From: Bacteroidia bacterium
GTDB taxonomy: Bacteria; Bacteroidota; Bacteroidia; Bacteroidales; Azobacteroidaceae
Direction: 5' to 3'
NCBI GenBank assembly: GCA_025996695.1
Contig: BNTP01000136.1
Coordinates: forward strand, 1-6,083
Length of the DNA: 6,083 nucleotides
Below are positions 1 through 5,871 of the stretch, piece by piece. The stretch's first letter is position 1. Each line of letters starts with the position of its first letter. The notes under the pieces are model-generated. The model saw only the letters and a program-made list of their open reading frames with translations, ran no database searches and had not been told where the DNA came from. The position numbers were made by a program, and so were the translations under genes.

Positions 1-14
1 GGACTCTAAAGTCC
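1..14. repeat. Short palindrome at the window edge, possibly half of a longer hairpin
   Basis: Five-base arms GGACT and AGTCC enclose CTAA. The bases that follow (CATTACGG) would extend the stem if the sequence left of the window reads CCGTAATG, but that cannot be seen here. No gene overlaps it. It may be the end of a dispersed intergenic element or a terminator of a gene to the left. Five base pairs alone can arise by chance, so support is weak. Confidence 0.3.
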
Positions 15-52
15 CATTACGGCTTGCTTGTATGTTTGTGAAAACGGGATTT

Positions 53-108
53 AACGCCGGAAATGCGCGGACGCGGAGGCGCGCTTGCGCGGTTCGGTTC
101 GTGCGAGG
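53..108. other. GC-rich intergenic segment
   Basis: Forty of 56 bases are G or C (71%), in sharp contrast to the AT-rich sequence on the far side of the C run. CG dinucleotides are dense, and a small hairpin with arms CGCGC/GCGCG around TT is centred at 85-86. I found no convincing reading frame. It may be part of a dispersed repeat or the scar of a mobile element, together with the C run that follows. Its origin is unknown. Confidence 0.45.
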
Positions 109-115
109 AAATCTA

Positions 116-127
116 CCCCCCCCCCCC
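116..127. repeat. Homopolymer run of 12 C
   Basis: An uninterrupted C12 tract (G12 on the minus strand) lies between the GC-rich segment and an AT-rich stretch. Runs of this length are prone to slippage in replication and to sequencing error, so the length given may not be exact. It lies about 150 bases beyond the serC stop and in no evident gene, so a phase-variable coding role is not supported here. A G12 strand could form a quadruplex or take part in structure in serC read-through RNA. Confidence 0.8.
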
Positions 128-208
128 GTAAACTACTGATAATGAGGGAGTTATGTCCGTTTTATGCTCATTATGTACCATAAATCTTATGCTTATTGAT
201 TCCTTAAT

Positions 209-236
209 GTAGAAACGCGGCGTGCCACGTCTCTAC
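209..236. repeat. 28-nt imperfect inverted repeat downstream of serC
   Basis: The 13-base arms at 209-221 and 224-236 pair at 11 of 13 positions around a GT centre. Both mismatches are A:C pairs, as expected from single transitions in a once perfect palindrome with GTAGAGACG-like ends. It begins about 40 bases beyond the serC stop, so it may stop or stabilise the serC transcript, but no U run follows the stem on that strand. The form resembles dispersed intergenic palindromes common in Bacteroidota and cyanobacteria. Membership in such a family is inferred, not tested. Confidence 0.6.
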
Positions 237-276
237 GCGATTATGTCTAAGGTGTATCAATCAGAAGAAACAAAAT

Positions 277-1344
277 TTAATGTTGTTTTTCAAATTCTTG
301 CATCGTTGCAATCAATGCTTCGACGGCTTCTTTTGGCAACGCGTTGTAAGTGGAAGCGCGGAATCCACCTACCGAGCGATGTCCTTTGATACCTACCATG
401 CCTCTTTCGGTCGCAAATTGGAAAAAGTCGTCGTTCAAATGTTGATATTCGTCGTTCATTACAAAACAGATGTTCATCAATGAGCGGTCTTCAACAGCTG
501 TTGTGCCTTTGAACAATTTGTTGCGGTCGATTTCGGCATACAACAAGCCTGCTTTTTCTTTGTTGCGACGATACATTTCTTCTACGCCACCGATGCTTTT
601 CAACCATTTGAGGGTTTGCAATGCGGTGTAAACAGGTAACACAGGCGGTGTGTTGAACATCGAACCTTCTTTGATGTGGGTGCGGTAATCCAACATGGTT
701 GGAATTGGACGCGTCACTTTGCCCAATAATTCATCTTTCACAATGATGAATGTCACCCCTGCCGGAGCCAAATTTTTCTGCGCACCACCGTAAATCAAGC
801 CGTATTTCTTTACGTCAATCGGACGAGAGAAAATATCAGACGACATATCGGCAATCAAAGTCACGGGAGAGTCCAAATCTTCGTGAATTTCTGTCCCGTA
901 AATCGTGTTGTTCGTCGTGATGTGGAAATAATCGGCATCCTTCGGAATGGTATAGCCTTTGGGGATAAAGGTGTAATTGGCATCTTTGGAAGAAGCCACT
1001 TCGATGACTTCGCCAAACAATTTCGCTTCTTTTTGAGCTTTGTTTGCCCACACACCGGTATTCAAATAAGCGGCTTTTTTTTCCAACAAGTTGAACGGCA
1101 CCATGCAGAATTGCAAACTTGCGCCACCTCCCAGAAAGATTACCGAATAACCGTCGGGAATGTGCAACAATTCCTTGAACAAAGCCTCTGCATCGGCAAC
1201 CACTTTTTCGTAACCTTTGGTGCGGTGGCTGATTTCCAACAAACCGATACCTGTTCCTTCAAAATCTTTAATCGCCTCAATCGTGCTCTGCACCGCTTCC
1301 ACAGGCAAAATTGACGGACCTGCATTAAAATTGTACTTTTTCAT
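277..1344 (-). CDS. serC: Phosphoserine aminotransferase
   Basis: This is a cytoplasmic, PLP-dependent class V aminotransferase of 355 residues, full length for SerC. It converts 3-phosphohydroxypyruvate and glutamate to phosphoserine and 2-oxoglutarate in serine synthesis, and in many bacteria it also serves the pyridoxal phosphate route. Visible signatures run in order: FNAGPS at residues 6-11, EISHR at 37-41 (substrate-binding His-Arg), GGGASLQF at 72-79, TGVWA at 96-100 (Trp stacking on PLP), NNTIYGT at 145-151, ADMSSD at 165-170, and GGAQKN with the PLP lysine at K190. [15 protein letters not shown] closes the domain from residue 321. The ATG at 1344 gives the family N-terminus and lies 25 bases from a TAnnTTTG promoter, which settles the start. 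The gene is intact. The serA gene that often follows serC in Bacteroidales is not present in the 276 bases downstream. Product assignment is very secure. Confidence 0.97.
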   Translation of the reverse strand: MKKYNFNAGPSILPVEAVQSTIEAIKDFEGTGIGLLEISHRTKGYEKVVADAEALFKELLHIPDGYSVIFLGGGASLQFCMVPFNLLEKKAAYLNTGVWANKAQKEAKLFGEVIEVASSKDANYTFIPKGYTIPKDADYFHITTNNTIYGTEIHEDLDSPVTLIADMSSDIFSRPIDVKKYGLIYGGAQKNLAPAGVTFIIVKDELLGKVTRPIPTMLDYRTHIKEGSMFNTPPVLPVYTALQTLKWLKSIGGVEEMYRRNKEKAGLLYAEIDRNKLFKGTTAVEDRSLMNICFVMNDEYQHLNDDFFQFATERGMVGIKGHRSVGGFRASTYNALPKEAVEALIATMQEFEKQH

Positions 1345-1369
1345 AATGTTATCTTTTTATTTTATGCGA

Positions 1370-1377
1370 CAAAGATA
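1370..1377 (-). promoter_or_regulatory. serC promoter, -7 box TATCTTTG
   Basis: Read on the minus strand, TATCTTTG matches the Bacteroidota -7 consensus TAnnTTTG exactly and ends 25 bases before the serC ATG, so the leader would be about 20 bases and A-rich. The usual TTG/TTTG -33 element is absent at the normal spacing of about 19-21 bases. The nearest TTTTTG is at 1421-1426, 43 bases away, with a tandem repeat between. Confidence 0.75.
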
Positions 1378-1384
1378 CGAAATA

Positions 1385-1412
1385 GTTATGAATTATGAGT
1401 TATGAGTTATGA
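1385..1412. repeat. Tandem 7-bp repeat in the serC promoter region
   Basis: Four consecutive copies of a 7-base unit are present: GTTATGA, ATTATGA, GTTATGA, GTTATGA, followed by a partial GTT. The array begins 7 bases upstream of the serC -7 box and covers the place where the -33 element should be. Copy-number change by slippage would alter promoter spacing in steps of 7. Similar AACTCATAA-type arrays are frequent in Bacteroidota intergenic DNA, so the array may also be neutral. Confidence 0.8.
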
Positions 1413-1436
1413 GTTTTTTTCAAAAATACCGTATTG

Positions 1437-3116
1437 TTAGTAAGAATCATTGTGAATCGATTGCACCGCACGCCCTGAGGGGTCGAGCAGGTTTTTGAAA
1501 GCGGCGTCCCATTCGATGGCGATGGGCGTGCTACAAGCTACTGAAGGCACTGAAGGCACGGTTTTTGCTGCTGAATCCGACGGGAAGTGCTCTTCAAAAA
1601 TGGTGCGATAGTGGTATTCTTCCTTCGTCATCGGGGGATTGATTGGGAAGCGTTCGGCTGCTTTGGCAAACTGTTCGTCGCTCACTTGTGCCGAGGCGAT
1701 GTCGCGCAAGGTGTCAATCCAGCTATAGCCTACGCCATCCGAAAATTGCTCTTTTTGACGCCATGCCACGCTTTCGGGCAACATATCCTCAAAAGCTTTT
1801 CGCAAAATCCATTTTTCCATGCGATTTTTTGCACCACTCAATTTATTTTCAGGATTCAGACGCATCGCCACATCCAAAAATTCTTTGTCGAGGAACGGCA
1901 CACGTCCTTCTACGCCCCATGCTGCCAACGATTTATTCGCACGCAGACAGTCGTAGAGGTACAATTTGTCTAATTTGCGTACCGTTTCTTCGTGTAAAGC
2001 CTTTGCATTCGGCGCTTTATGAAAATAGAGGTAACCTCCGAAAATTTCGTCCGCGCCCTCGCCTGAAAGCACCATTTTGATGCCCATCGACTTAATTACG
2101 CGCGACAAAAGATACATCGGGGTCGAGGCACGAATAGTCGTCACGTCGTATGTTTCAATATGATAAATCACGTCACGAATAGCGTCCAAACCTTCCTGAA
2201 TGGTGAAATGCACTTCGTGATGAACGGTTCCAATGTGGTCTGCCACTTTTTGAGCCGCCGCCAAATCGGGTGCACCTTCCAAGCCAATGGCAAACGAGTG
2301 CAATTGAGGCCACCAAGCTTGTTGACTGTCGCCGCTCTCGATGCGTTTATCTGCAAATGTTTTTGCAATAGCTGAAATGACGGACGAGTCCAAACCGCCC
2401 GACAAGAGCACGCCATAAGGCACGTCGGTCATCAATTGACGTTTGACGGCAGCAATCAATGCTTCGCGCAAGTCGACAATAATTTCAGGATGTGCTTCCG
2501 CGAGCGGCGCCTCTTTCACGGCGTCATACTCCATCCAGTCGCGGATGTACCATTGCGTCAATTCGCCGTTATAGAGGTAGTGCCCCGGAGGAAACACTTC
2601 GATGCGGCTGCAATAGCCTTCCAAACATTTCATTTCAGATGCCACATACAAGGCTCCTGACTCGTCCCAACCCATGTACAAAGGTATCACGCCGATGGGG
2701 TCGCGAGCAATGAGGTAGCTGTCTTTTTCCGAATCGTAGAGCGCAAACGCAAAAATGCCGTTCAAATCTTCCAAAAAGTCGATGCCTTTTTCTTTGTAAA
2801 GGCTTAAAATCACTTCGCAATCAGACTTCGTTCGAAATTGATACGTGCCTGCTTGACGGTCTCGAATCTCCTGATGGTTGTAAATTTCCCCATTTACCGC
2901 AAGAATAATCTTGCCATCGGGTGAATACAACGGCTGTTGGCCCGACTGCGGATCCACAATTGCCAGACGTTCATGCGCCAAAACAGCGTTGTCGCTGCAA
3001 TAGATGCCTGACCAATCCGGGCCACGGTGACGAATTTTCTTCGCCATCGCAATGGCCTGCGGACGCATTTTACCACCGCTTTGTTTGAAATCAAACATTC
3101 CAACTATTCCACACAT
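1437..3116 (-). CDS. asnB: Asparagine synthase B (glutamine-hydrolysing)
   Basis: This cytoplasmic enzyme of 559 residues makes asparagine from aspartate, glutamine and ATP, releasing glutamate, AMP and PPi. The start MCGIVGMFD puts Cys2, the catalytic nucleophile of the class II glutaminase domain, at the N-terminus after methionine removal. RHRGPDWSG (residues 29-37), the HERLAIVDP segment (48-56), NGEIYNH (75-81) and KSDCE (97-101) line the glutamine site. The synthetase domain carries the ATP pyrophosphatase loop LLSGGLDSS (237-245), the ETYDVTTIRASTP segment (321-333) and SGEGADE (351-357). GVEGRVPFLD (401-410) and WRQKEQFSDGVGYSWID (452-468) complete the core. The match to the E. coli AsnB pattern runs end to end, including the C-terminal PSVACS and DPSGRAV motifs, so the gene is intact. 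The Cys2 requirement fixes the start. It has its own promoter and is separated from pta by 221 bases and from serC by 92. Confidence 0.97.
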   Translation of the reverse strand: MCGIVGMFDFKQSGGKMRPQAIAMAKKIRHRGPDWSGIYCSDNAVLAHERLAIVDPQSGQQPLYSPDGKIILAVNGEIYNHQEIRDRQAGTYQFRTKSDCEVILSLYKEKGIDFLEDLNGIFAFALYDSEKDSYLIARDPIGVIPLYMGWDESGALYVASEMKCLEGYCSRIEVFPPGHYLYNGELTQWYIRDWMEYDAVKEAPLAEAHPEIIVDLREALIAAVKRQLMTDVPYGVLLSGGLDSSVISAIAKTFADKRIESGDSQQAWWPQLHSFAIGLEGAPDLAAAQKVADHIGTVHHEVHFTIQEGLDAIRDVIYHIETYDVTTIRASTPMYLLSRVIKSMGIKMVLSGEGADEIFGGYLYFHKAPNAKALHEETVRKLDKLYLYDCLRANKSLAAWGVEGRVPFLDKEFLDVAMRLNPENKLSGAKNRMEKWILRKAFEDMLPESVAWRQKEQFSDGVGYSWIDTLRDIASAQVSDEQFAKAAERFPINPPMTKEEYHYRTIFEEHFPSDSAAKTVPSVPSVACSTPIAIEWDAAFKNLLDPSGRAVQSIHNDSY

Positions 3117-3139
3117 ATTTTTAGTTTTTAGATATTAGA

Positions 3140-3163
3140 GTGTAGTGTTTAGACGCGCTACAC
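3140..3163 (-). other. Small hairpin in the asnB leader
   Basis: Six-base arms GTGTAG and CTACAC enclose 12 bases in the untranslated leader of about 60 bases, roughly midway between promoter and ATG. No riboswitch or T-box features are visible. It might affect message stability or be a decayed intergenic repeat. It may also be chance. Confidence 0.3.
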
Positions 3164-3183
3164 TTATTTATATTAAATTGGCG

Positions 3184-3214
3184 CAAAGTTAAGCATTTTA
3201 TTTCAAATACAAAA
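3184..3214 (-). promoter_or_regulatory. asnB promoter, TTTTG-N18-TAACTTTG
   Basis: On the minus strand, TAACTTTG (3184-3191) fits the Bacteroidota -7 consensus TAnnTTTG. TTTTG (3210-3214) lies 18 bases upstream, close to the usual -33 spacing. The -7 box is 67 bases from the asnB ATG, a longer leader than those of the other three genes here. Confidence 0.7.
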
Positions 3215-3248
3215 GCTTTTGTTGCATTTTATTTTTATTTTCTATTTA

Positions 3249-3317
3249 TTTTGCCCGTTAGGGTATTTATAGGGTGCATTTCAAATAGTCGTTTTTGTTT
3301 ATTGCCTAACGGGAAAA
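3249..3317. repeat. Long-loop inverted repeat between pta and asnB
   Basis: CCCGTTAGG (3254-3262) pairs perfectly with CCTAACGGG (3305-3313) across a 42-base loop. Skipping one bulged G at 3253, TTTT (3249-3252) pairs with AAAA (3314-3317), giving 13 pairs. It starts 20 bases after the pta stop, so it could end or protect the pta transcript. On both strands the distal arm ends in A rather than U, so it is not a classical intrinsic terminator. It could instead be the two ends of a tiny mobile remnant. Confidence 0.5.
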
Positions 3318-3337
3318 ACAAGAGTGGTGCAGGTGGC

Positions 3338-4342
3338 TTATGTTTTGGCCTGTGCTTGATTGGCGCAAATGGCGACCAATTTATAGATGTCGTCTACCGA
3401 GCAGCCGCGCGACAAATCGTTGACGGGGGCTGCCATTCCTTGCAAAATTGGCCCGACGGCTTCGGCTCCTGCGAGGCGTTGCACTAACTTGTAGCCTATG
3501 TTTCCACATTCTAAGTTCGGGAATACCAAGACATTGGCTCGTCCTGCCACTTTGCTTCCGGGGGCTTTTGTGATGCCAACTTCCGGCACTAATGCTGCGT
3601 CTAATTGCAGTTCGCCGTCAATGAGCAAGTCGGGAGCCATGGCTTGGGCGATGCGGGTGGCTTCTACCACTTTATCGACCAATTCGTGTTTGGCACTGCC
3701 TTTGGTTGAAAAGCTCAACATGGCCACGCGCGGTTCGATGTTGGCGATAGATTGCGCCGTGCGTGCGGTGGTAACGGCAATTTCAGCCAATTCCTGTGCT
3801 GTAGGGTTAGGCATTACGGCGCAATCTGCAAAAAACAGCAGGCCGTCTTCGCCAAATGATTTATCTTTGAGGAACATCAAAAAAGTGCCACTCACAACGC
3901 TGATGCCCGGTTGAGTTTTGACAACTTGCAAGGCTGAACGCAGCACATTGCCCGTCGTGTTGCGTGCACCGGCAATTTCGCCATCAGCATCGCCACTTTT
4001 AATCATCAAGCAACCGCAATAGAGAGGGTCTTCTGCCAATTTGCGCGCTTCCTCAATCGTCATGCCCTTGCTTTTGCGCAATTCGGCAAGCAGTTCGGCA
4101 TATCTTTCCTTTTTGGGATGATTGGCCGGGTCAATCAATTGCGCTCCCTCGATGTGTTGAAGCCCGAATTGTTTTGCTAAACTCCTGATTTCTACCGGAT
4201 TACCCAGCAAAATGATGTTTGCTACGCCGTCGGCAATCAAGCGGTCGGCAGCATGAAGTGTGCGCGGTTCGGTGCCTTCCGGCAGCACGATGCGCTGTTT
4301 GTTCGCCTTCGCTTTCGCGATGATGTCCTGTATTAAATTCAT
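3338..4342 (-). CDS. pta: Phosphate acetyltransferase
   Basis: This cytoplasmic enzyme interconverts acetyl-CoA plus phosphate and acetyl phosphate plus CoA. With acetate kinase it yields ATP and acetate in fermentation. The protein is 334 residues, the length of the short, single-domain Pta form without the N-terminal DRTGG/AAA part of long enzymes. LPEGTEPRTL (20-29) is the N-terminal signature. GARNTTGNVLRSALQ (125-139), FADCAVMPNPTAQELAEIA (171-189) and the GRANVLVFP and CGNIGYKLVQRLAGA segments (268-293) are family blocks. The C-terminal catalytic segment PVNDLSRGCSVDDI holds S311, R312 and D318, which align with Ser309, Arg310 and Asp316 of the Methanosarcina enzyme. I chose the ATG at 4342; an upstream in-frame TTG at 4378 would start inside or before the promoter box and adds residues foreign to the family. 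The gene is intact, and no ackA is visible on either side. Confidence 0.96.
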   Translation of the reverse strand: MNLIQDIIAKAKANKQRIVLPEGTEPRTLHAADRLIADGVANIILLGNPVEIRSLAKQFGLQHIEGAQLIDPANHPKKERYAELLAELRKSKGMTIEEARKLAEDPLYCGCLMIKSGDADGEIAGARNTTGNVLRSALQVVKTQPGISVVSGTFLMFLKDKSFGEDGLLFFADCAVMPNPTAQELAEIAVTTARTAQSIANIEPRVAMLSFSTKGSAKHELVDKVVEATRIAQAMAPDLLIDGELQLDAALVPEVGITKAPGSKVAGRANVLVFPNLECGNIGYKLVQRLAGAEAVGPILQGMAAPVNDLSRGCSVDDIYKLVAICANQAQAKT

Positions 4343-4367
4343 AATGAAATAAATTTGTTTTCGGCTG

Positions 4368-4375
4368 CAAAGATA
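4368..4375 (-). promoter_or_regulatory. pta promoter, -7 box TATCTTTG
   Basis: TATCTTTG on the minus strand is an exact TAnnTTTG match and ends 25 bases before the pta ATG, the same distance as for serC. No clear TTTG element is found about 20 bases upstream. Palindrome copy 1 begins 35 bases upstream of this box. The box also rules out the in-frame TTG at 4378 as the pta start. Confidence 0.72.
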
Positions 4376-4408
4376 CAAAAAAACGTATTAAAAAGAGCGA
4401 TATTTCGA

Positions 4409-4449
4409 TTAAACCTGTTAAGTCTTCAAGACTTAACAGGTTTTATTTA
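4409..4449. repeat. Palindromic repeat element, copy 1
   Basis: The 16-base arms at 4411-4426 and 4428-4443 are perfect reverse complements around a single C at 4427. The same 41-base stretch, including the asymmetric edges TT on the left and TATTTA on the right, recurs at 5872-5912 with only the centre base changed (C here, G there). The edges show that the copies are in direct orientation. As RNA it would fold into a strong hairpin and could act as a terminator. On the plus strand it is followed by TATTTA after four T; on the minus strand the T run is only three. It lies 20 bases beyond the orphan T9SS tail. Confidence 0.88.
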
Positions 4450-4463
4450 CTGATTACCCCCCT

Positions 4464-4571
4464 TTACCGCTTAAGCAGATAAACACCTTTCGGCAAAGCC
4501 GATACGGATATTTTCTCATTGAAGTTGTTTTCCGAAAGCAGTAAAGCGCCGGATAATGTGTAGATTTTTAT
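4464..4571 (-). pseudogene. Orphan C-terminal fragment of a T9SS type A sorting domain
   Basis: Thirty-five sense codons plus TAA can be read on the minus strand. They contain IYTLSGALLLSE, then NNFNEKISVSALPKGVYLLK near the end. This is the pattern of the T9SS type A C-terminal sorting domain: a hydrophobic strand with a (Y)xLSG turn, an I-S-V-S strand, then LPKGVYLL and a basic residue before the stop. Such tails direct proteins through the type IX system to the cell surface of Bacteroidota. There is no protein body: the frame meets TAG at 4572-4574, and the fragment overlaps the last bases of the ATPase gene. It has no start codon and cannot be a working gene. The likely reading is that the rest of a secreted-protein gene was lost when the ATPase gene arrived. 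Recognition is by eye, on a short stretch but with several matching positions. Confidence 0.72.
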
Positions 4572-5794
4572 CTACTTAACAGCCACTCAAAGACATTCAA
4601 GTGCATTATGCCGTTTCTGCTTTGAGGGAATGAATCGGCGGTGAGCAGGTATTTCGGATAATTGTCTTTGAGCGTTTCCAATGGACTGAACTCGCGCTCA
4701 ATGGTTTGTTCATTTTCCAATTTCCACGAAACCTGGTAATATTCAATTTCGCCGCTTTTGTTTTTTACCACAAAATCAACTTCTGCGTTGCGTAATGCAC
4801 CTATCCAAACTTTATAACCGCGCCGAAGCAGTTCAAGATAAACAATGTTTTCCAAAATATGCCCCCTGTCGGTCGTCTTTTCCCTGCCGGTCAGCACATT
4901 CAGAAAACCCAAATCAACAATGTAGTATTTTTCCTGCGTTGCCAACTGCTTTTTCCCTTTTATATCAAAGCGATTGACTGGATAAAACATAAAACATTCG
5001 GTTAAATAAGCAAGAAATTTCTCTACTGTTGCGTGGTGAATATTCTGATTGTCAGCCTTTAATGATTTTGAAATGCTGCTTGGTGAAACCTGACTGCCGA
5101 TAATGCCGGCAATGTATTTTGTTACATTGGCAAAGGCGCGTTTGTCGTAAATAGTGTGCCGCTGCATAATGTCTTTTTCTACAACCGTAGCGTACAGAAA
5201 TTCGAGATATTCATAAACCTTGTCGAAACCACCGTCGCGAAGTTCCACGCCTTTGGGCATCGAAGTTTCGTTTACATAATCGAAAAACAGCATTTCGTAA
5301 TTCAAATAACGGTTTGAAAGGTCGATTGTTCGCGCTTGCAGATATTCATAAAATGAAAACGGCAAAATTGAAATCTCTATGTACCTGCCGCTTAACAGCG
5401 TTGCAAGTTCGCCCGAAAGCAAATTTGCATTGGAACCTGTGATGTAAACATCGGTATTTGCAGTAGCATAAAGTCCATCAACCATTTTTTCAAAACCGTT
5501 GATGTTTTGCACTTCGTCGAGAAAAATATAGGAAATTTTATCACTTGGCAACTTCGCTTTTATCTCAAAATAAAGCGAATCCCAAGTTTTGCCGAGATAG
5601 GATTCGGGCAGTTCAAAATCGTAGAAAATGATTTGTTCCTGCGCAACACCCATTTCCGACAAGTGATTTCTGTACAGTTCAAGCAAAGTTGATTTGCCCG
5701 AACGCCGCAGTCCGGTAACCACTTTTATCATACCTTTTTCTTTGTACGACAGCAGTTTATCTAAATAATCTTTTCGTTCTATAAAATTATTCAT
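4568..5794 (-). CDS. AAA family ATPase with DUF4143 C-terminal domain
   Basis: The 408-residue protein is a usual length for this widespread family of accessory ATPases, whose role is largely unknown. The N-terminal AAA_14-type domain has Walker A GLRRSGKS at 28-35 (K34, S35), Walker B YIFLDE ending in D93-E94, ITGSN with its sensor-like Asn122, and the family block SGRYIEISILPFSFYEYL (135-152). A helical, winged-helix-like part follows, including IIGSQVSPSSISKSL (231-245). The DUF4143 end has the layout of a restriction-endonuclease-like fold: HILEN with E315, AEVDFVV with D340, then YYQVSWK around 352-358. Whether it cuts DNA is unknown. There is no signal peptide or membrane segment. ATG at 5794 is preferred; a GTG at 5797 would add one Met. 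It has its own promoter and no partner gene, and it lies between direct palindrome copies, which suggests acquisition. Confidence 0.93.
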   Translation of the reverse strand: MNNFIERKDYLDKLLSYKEKGMIKVVTGLRRSGKSTLLELYRNHLSEMGVAQEQIIFYDFELPESYLGKTWDSLYFEIKAKLPSDKISYIFLDEVQNINGFEKMVDGLYATANTDVYITGSNANLLSGELATLLSGRYIEISILPFSFYEYLQARTIDLSNRYLNYEMLFFDYVNETSMPKGVELRDGGFDKVYEYLEFLYATVVEKDIMQRHTIYDKRAFANVTKYIAGIIGSQVSPSSISKSLKADNQNIHHATVEKFLAYLTECFMFYPVNRFDIKGKKQLATQEKYYIVDLGFLNVLTGREKTTDRGHILENIVYLELLRRGYKVWIGALRNAEVDFVVKNKSGEIEYYQVSWKLENEQTIEREFSPLETLKDNYPKYLLTADSFPQSRNGIMHLNVFEWLLSR

Positions 5795-5821
5795 CACTCA
5801 AAACATTTATAATGTTGCCTG

Positions 5822-5853
5822 CAAAAGTACAGTAAATTATCAAAACTTGCAAA
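5822..5853 (-). promoter_or_regulatory. ATPase gene promoter, TTTG-N20-TACTTTTG
   Basis: On the minus strand, TACTTTTG (5822-5829) fits TAnnTTTG, with TTTG (5850-5853) exactly 20 bases upstream. This is the best complete Bacteroidota-type promoter in the window. The -7 box ends 27 bases before the ATG at 5794. Palindrome copy 2 starts 20 bases upstream of the -33 element. Confidence 0.75.
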
Positions 5854-5871
5854 TTTTACGAGTTTTGACAC

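Noticed and set aside
883..1314. Open frame of 143 codons on the plus strand inside serC
   Set aside because: It is antisense to an intact, unmistakable serC, shows no family pattern and has no promoter.
1538..1560. Tandem 9-bp repeat ACTGAAGGC in the asnB 3' part as a possible insertion
   Set aside because: The encoded PSVPSV occupies the same length as the matching segment in E. coli AsnB, so nothing was inserted.
1643..2080. Open frame of 145 codons on the plus strand inside asnB, and an overlapping one at 1587-1973
   Set aside because: Both are shadows of the asnB coding frame, with low-complexity, Arg/His/Phe-rich translations and no recognisable motif.
3117..3183. Riboswitch or T-box in the asnB leader
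   Set aside because: The leader of about 60 bases is too short, and shows only one weak hairpin and no T-box or known aptamer signature.
3498..3914. Open frame of 138 codons on the plus strand inside pta
   Set aside because: It is antisense to conserved pta blocks and no family is recognised.
4343..4378. Extension of pta to an upstream TTG start
   Set aside because: The extension would overlap the -7 promoter box and add twelve residues not seen in the family; the ATG at 4342 fits.
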